Origin: RGIG4079 sp045637505
Lineage (GTDB): Bacteria > Bacteroidota > Bacteroidia > Bacteroidales > Muribaculaceae
Length of the DNA stretch: 64,000 nt
NCBI GenBank assembly: GCA_045637505.1
Contig: JAZTZO010000048.1
Location: forward strand, 1-64,000
Direction: 5' to 3'
In this document: positions 61,339 to 64,000 of the stretch, one piece after another
How the letters are laid out: every line of letters starts with the position of its first letter
How positions within the stretch are numbered: position 1 is the stretch's first letter
The notes under the pieces: model-generated
What the model saw: the letters and a program-made list of their open reading frames with translations, nothing else
What the model was told of the DNA's origin: nothing
Database searches by the model: none
Translations under genes and position numbers: made by a program

Positions 61339-61890
61339 TTATACCACTTGAGGCTCTATTTCGCTCAATGATAGTCCGTGCGAGTCTTTTTCGGATAGGT
61401 TGAGCTCGTTGGCAGGGAGGGGCCATTCGATGCCAAGCGCAGGGTCGTCGAAACGCAATGTGGCTTCGGCTTGAGGCGCATACACATTATCGACCTTGTA
61501 TTGAAATTGTGCAATGTCGCTCAACACGATAAAGCCATGCGCCATGCCACGAGGCACAAAAAACTGACGGCAGTTGTCTTCGCTCAACTCCACTGCAAGA
61601 TGTTTCCCAAAAGTGGGGGAGTCTTTGCGAATGTCAACAATGACATCGATTACACGGCCACGCGACACGCGCACCAACTTGGCTTGCGCCCACTCATTGC
61701 GCTGAAAATGAAGTCCACGCAACACACCACGCGTTGAAACTGACTCGTTATCTTGCACAAACTCCACATTGCCTACATGAGCCTGAAATTCAGCCTTCTT
61801 GAAACTTTCCATAAAGTAACCGCGTGCATCACCATGTCGCACCGGCTCTATTATCCACACACCTTTTATGTATTGTTCGGTAAAAGTCAT
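61339..61890 (-). CDS. rfbC: dTDP-4-dehydrorhamnose 3,5-epimerase
   Basis: A 183-residue cupin enzyme of dTDP-rhamnose synthesis: SVSTRGVLRGLHFQRNEWAQ (catalytic His, about 50-69), GRVIDVIVDIRKDSPTFGKH and FVPRGMAHGFIVLSD. The other rfb genes are not nearby. A TATCTTTG box is at 61914-61921. Confidence 0.95.
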   Translation of the reverse strand: MTFTEQYIKGVWIIEPVRHGDARGYFMESFKKAEFQAHVGNVEFVQDNESVSTRGVLRGLHFQRNEWAQAKLVRVSRGRVIDVIVDIRKDSPTFGKHLAVELSEDNCRQFFVPRGMAHGFIVLSDIAQFQYKVDNVYAPQAEATLRFDDPALGIEWPLPANELNLSEKDSHGLSLSEIEPQVV

Positions 61891-61913
61891 TGTCGATTAA
61901 TTAGATGTTTTTA

Positions 61914-61921
61914 CAAAGATA
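61914..61921 (-). promoter_or_regulatory. -7 box of rfbC
   Basis: TATCTTTG on the minus strand, 24 bases before the ATG. Confidence 0.6.
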
Positions 61922-61973
61922 CACTAATTTGTTGAGATTATGGTTACAGTAGGAGAATATTTGTGACAAAAAT

Positions 61974-62001
61974 ACGCCGAGGAGAATATTTTCCTCGGCG
62001 T
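61974..62001 (-). terminator. Terminator of the Ig-like lipoprotein gene
   Basis: Ten-base GC-rich arms 61974-61983 and 61992-62001, downstream of the stop at 62046. Confidence 0.7.
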
Positions 62002-62045
62002 GTGATTTGATTATATGATTGTCACTCTTTAGCGAGTTAATTGCG

Positions 62046-62777
62046 TTATTTAAAGGGAATTTCAATAAATTGACTTGCAGCCATCTTTGGTATTGCAAAA
62101 TCAAATTGATTTTTGATGTCATTTAAAGAACGGCTTTTGTTATAAGGCATATATGCAATCATGTAAACAACTCCTGATTCGATGTTATTTGATGCAAATG
62201 CTATTAAAGTTTTTTGGTCGGTCGTTAAGAAATAGTAAGTATTTATATCTTGGTTAATGTCAAAAAGGATATATCTTTCATACATAAAATCAAAAATAGT
62301 ATTATCATCGACATAATTGCCATCGATTATTGTAATGGCTGTATTTAGGCGGTCTTCGTCGAATGAATAGAGAACATATGAATAAGCCCCTACGGAATAG
62401 CCTAATGCCTTAGGTTCTTCAGCAAAAATAGTATATTCTTTCATGAAATTCTTGACTGTGCTTTGTGTTGCGCCCCAATTAGTGTATGGAATGAAATATG
62501 CCTCAGGAACGACGCCATTTACTGTTACTTTAAATTCTCCTTTTGAACTTGAAATAAGGGCTTCGCCAACACGTTCGGCGGTAATGACGTTTTTTGAAAC
62601 CGAAACGATGTATTCATTAGATGTAGTCCATTCGGCATCAGCATCGGCTATGGTATATGATTGACCACAATTAAGAGTAATGTCTCTGAATTTTGCTTTT
62701 GGTTCATCGTCGCTGCTACAAGAAACGATAATTGCCGATGAAATGAGGATTAGCGTTAGGAATAGAAATTTTTTCAT
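62046..62777 (-). CDS. Lipoprotein with Ig-like N-terminal module
   Basis: A 243-residue lipoprotein: signal with a good lipobox at IIVSCSSDDE (Cys20). Residues about 32-90 (LNCGQSYTIADADAEWTTSN, then VSKNVITAERVGEALIS) fit a BIG2-like Ig fold. The rest is not recognised. Ser-Ser-Asp-Asp-Glu after the Cys fits surface-exposed lipoprotein signals of Bacteroidota. Possible -7 box TACATTTG at 62878-62885. Confidence 0.7.
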   Translation of the reverse strand: MKKFLFLTLILISSAIIVSCSSDDEPKAKFRDITLNCGQSYTIADADAEWTTSNEYIVSVSKNVITAERVGEALISSSKGEFKVTVNGVVPEAYFIPYTNWGATQSTVKNFMKEYTIFAEEPKALGYSVGAYSYVLYSFDEDRLNTAITIIDGNYVDDNTIFDFMYERYILFDINQDINTYYFLTTDQKTLIAFASNNIESGVVYMIAYMPYNKSRSLNDIKNQFDFAIPKMAASQFIEIPFK

Positions 62778-63177
62778 TTTGATATGTATTTAAGTTAGTA
62801 CAATATTGTCATTATTAAATCTCGCAGTTGCTATAAAGCAAGGGCATAAGTGTAGCGTAATTTTTCACAAATGTAGCGATTACATTTATTAACTAATTGG
62901 CATTATGATGCATTCTTATTTAGTTGACTCATCAATTATATAAATGTTGAAGAGCGATAACTACATCTCGGCGACACCCCCGACGAGTTTACTTAGTGGC
63001 ATAATTCCGACACGGAGAAGTTGAACTCGTCTACTTAGTATTTGTAAATAAAAGAAAAAAAAGTTATAGGTCGCAAAAAATACAGCCTATAAGTTGTATA
63101 TGTCGTTTTGTTGTTTTTATTTTGCTCTAAAATAATCAAGATATCTTTGTCTCTATAAAAAATAAGATAAAATTGCT
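62778..63177. other. Intergenic region with short repeats and two promoters
   Basis: Holds TACATTTG on the minus strand (62878-62885) and TATCTTTG on the plus strand (63142-63149). Between them, GACGAGTT (62982-62989) and AACTCGTC (63024-63031) form an inverted repeat, each followed by a direct repeat TACTTAGT (62990-62997 and 63032-63039). No gene is seen. Confidence 0.5.
63142..63149 (+). promoter_or_regulatory. -7 box of the retropepsin-like gene
   Basis: TATCTTTG, 29 bases before the ATG at 63178. Confidence 0.6.
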
Positions 63178-64000
63178 ATGAAGAAAATATTTTCCATATT
63201 TCTGTTCTCCTCTATAATTTCATATAGTTTTGCACAAACATCAGATGAAAAAATAGTTAGTGCAATGAATAATTCCGATTGGTTCGCATTAGATTCGTTA
63301 TATCAAACCGAACCCAAAGATTCAATAAGCGAGTTTCTCGAAATATTTTCTCGTTGCCTTATAGGGAATAGGCTAAACCGCCCCGATGTTTCTATCTCTG
63401 CATTTACGGAATTGCTCAATACTCAATCAGAAAACCTTGACCTTGGCAACGTGCTCAATTCATCTATAATGTTTGCTATGGATTTAAGTAGAACCGGAGA
63501 AAATAAAGCGGCTGCAGAAATGTTATCTTCGGTTCTCAATTCAGTACGCGCACATCTTGATAGTACAACTATAGTAGGTGTTCAGCAATCGATTAATCAA
63601 TATGAAGCACTATCTAAATACAATCCTTATAAAATTACATTTGAAAAATCGTTAGGGACTATCCCTTTTGAAGTTGTACCTGTCGGTCCTCAAAAGAATA
63701 ATTCAGTATTAATGCATCTTAGAAACTCATCGATTAATGGCATTGACGCAGATGTTACTTTTGATACAGGAGCAGGAGTAAATATTATTTCCGATTCATT
63801 AGCTATAAAATATAATTTAATTCCGCTTGAAGCATCAAGTACTGTTGGAGGAATCGGTATGCAGAATGGGAGTTATGCCATTGCTAAGGAATTGAAAATT
63901 GGAGATGTCATTGTTAAGGACGTGCCATTTTATGTTATAAATATAACAACCAATCACGAAGAGGCCGACAAATATGTCGATTATTTCAATGTTGTTGTCG
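63178..64000 (+). CDS. Exported retropepsin-like aspartic protease, 3' end outside window
   Basis: The frame is open from ATG 63178 to the window edge (274 codons, incomplete). Signal peptide about 1-20 (MKKIFSIFLFSSIISYSFAQ). A helical N-terminal region of about 150 residues precedes a retropepsin-type half: DVTFDTGAGVNIIS (about 197-210) has the catalytic D-T-G, and GGIGMQNG follows as the flap-like segment. Such clan AA proteases act as dimers or as two-domain enzymes; whether a second DTG follows cannot be seen. Confidence 0.75.
   Translation, partial: MKKIFSIFLFSSIISYSFAQTSDEKIVSAMNNSDWFALDSLYQTEPKDSISEFLEIFSRCLIGNRLNRPDVSISAFTELLNTQSENLDLGNVLNSSIMFAMDLSRTGENKAAAEMLSSVLNSVRAHLDSTTIVGVQQSINQYEALSKYNPYKITFEKSLGTIPFEVVPVGPQKNNSVLMHLRNSSINGIDADVTFDTGAGVNIISDSLAIKYNLIPLEASSTVGGIGMQNGSYAIAKELKIGDVIVKDVPFYVINITTNHEEADKYVDYFNVVV

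Noticed and set aside
1..64000. tRNA, rRNA, integrase or insertion sequence
   Set aside because: No sequence with the tRNA T-loop pattern plus acceptor stem, no rRNA and no recombinase or transposase motif was found by eye; a tRNA scan was not possible here.

Overview
The window looks like a chromosomal segment of a Bacteroidales bacterium, most plausibly Muribaculaceae or a close relative. The phylum call rests on many promoters of the Bacteroidota type (TAnnTTTG at -7, sometimes with TTTG about 20 bases upstream), a type IX secretion C-terminal tail on one large exoprotein, a fused KorA with KorB, the GH57/GT4/debranching-enzyme glycogen operon, a TonB-type C-terminal-domain protein, DUF349 and DUF3078 proteins, and an HU/mS38-like/RNase G cluster. 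The family-level placement is inference. No rRNA, tRNA, CRISPR array, integrase or intact insertion sequence was seen.

Layout: 1-3780 is accessory: a secreted 16-residue-repeat protein, a promoter-driven structured RNA (961-1200), and a three-gene operon of a TerB-like protein, a coiled-coil tetraspan membrane protein and a VWA-like lipoprotein. 3817-14150 is mostly core: 2-oxoacid:ferredoxin oxidoreductase, a TPR protein, a MATE transporter, a secreted phosphodiester glycosidase-like T9SS cargo, and aspartate-semialdehyde dehydrogenase. 14266-20228 holds an AT-rich exported protein and the three-gene glycogen operon. 20554-22894 is a decayed RHS locus: a frameshifted RHS tip with a zinc-peptidase-like toxin, two possible immunity genes and a second orphan RHS core. 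23102-42480 is largely housekeeping: HU, a tiny mS38-like protein, RNase G, ferritin, SLC13 transporter, sugar-phosphate transferase, DUF349, M16 peptidase, cyclophilin, ECF sigma with a membrane partner, a TonB-like protein, a CPA2 antiporter, asparaginase and MetG.

42772-48940 is an AT-rich, one-direction, tightly overlapping five-gene defence cassette: two 5-methylcytosine methyltransferases flanking a DUF3883-type nuclease, followed by an OLD-family ATPase/TOPRIM nuclease and a UvrD-like helicase (a compact Gabija-like pair). It sits between metG and the paaK operon and is bordered by degenerate intergenic repeats. 49510-62001 returns to core genes: the paaK/ACT/thioesterase operon, a porin plus sodium:solute symporter, a PhoH-PurC-MenG-DUF3078 operon, an esterase and RfbC. 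The window ends in a retropepsin-like exported protein that runs off the edge.

The most interesting parts are the structured RNA with several mutually exclusive long-range pairings in front of the TerB/coiled-coil/VWA operon, that operon itself, the composite restriction-modification plus OLD/UvrD cassette with a hairpin in its leader, and a family of composite intergenic repeats. All functional assignments were made by reading motifs by eye; no database search was run.
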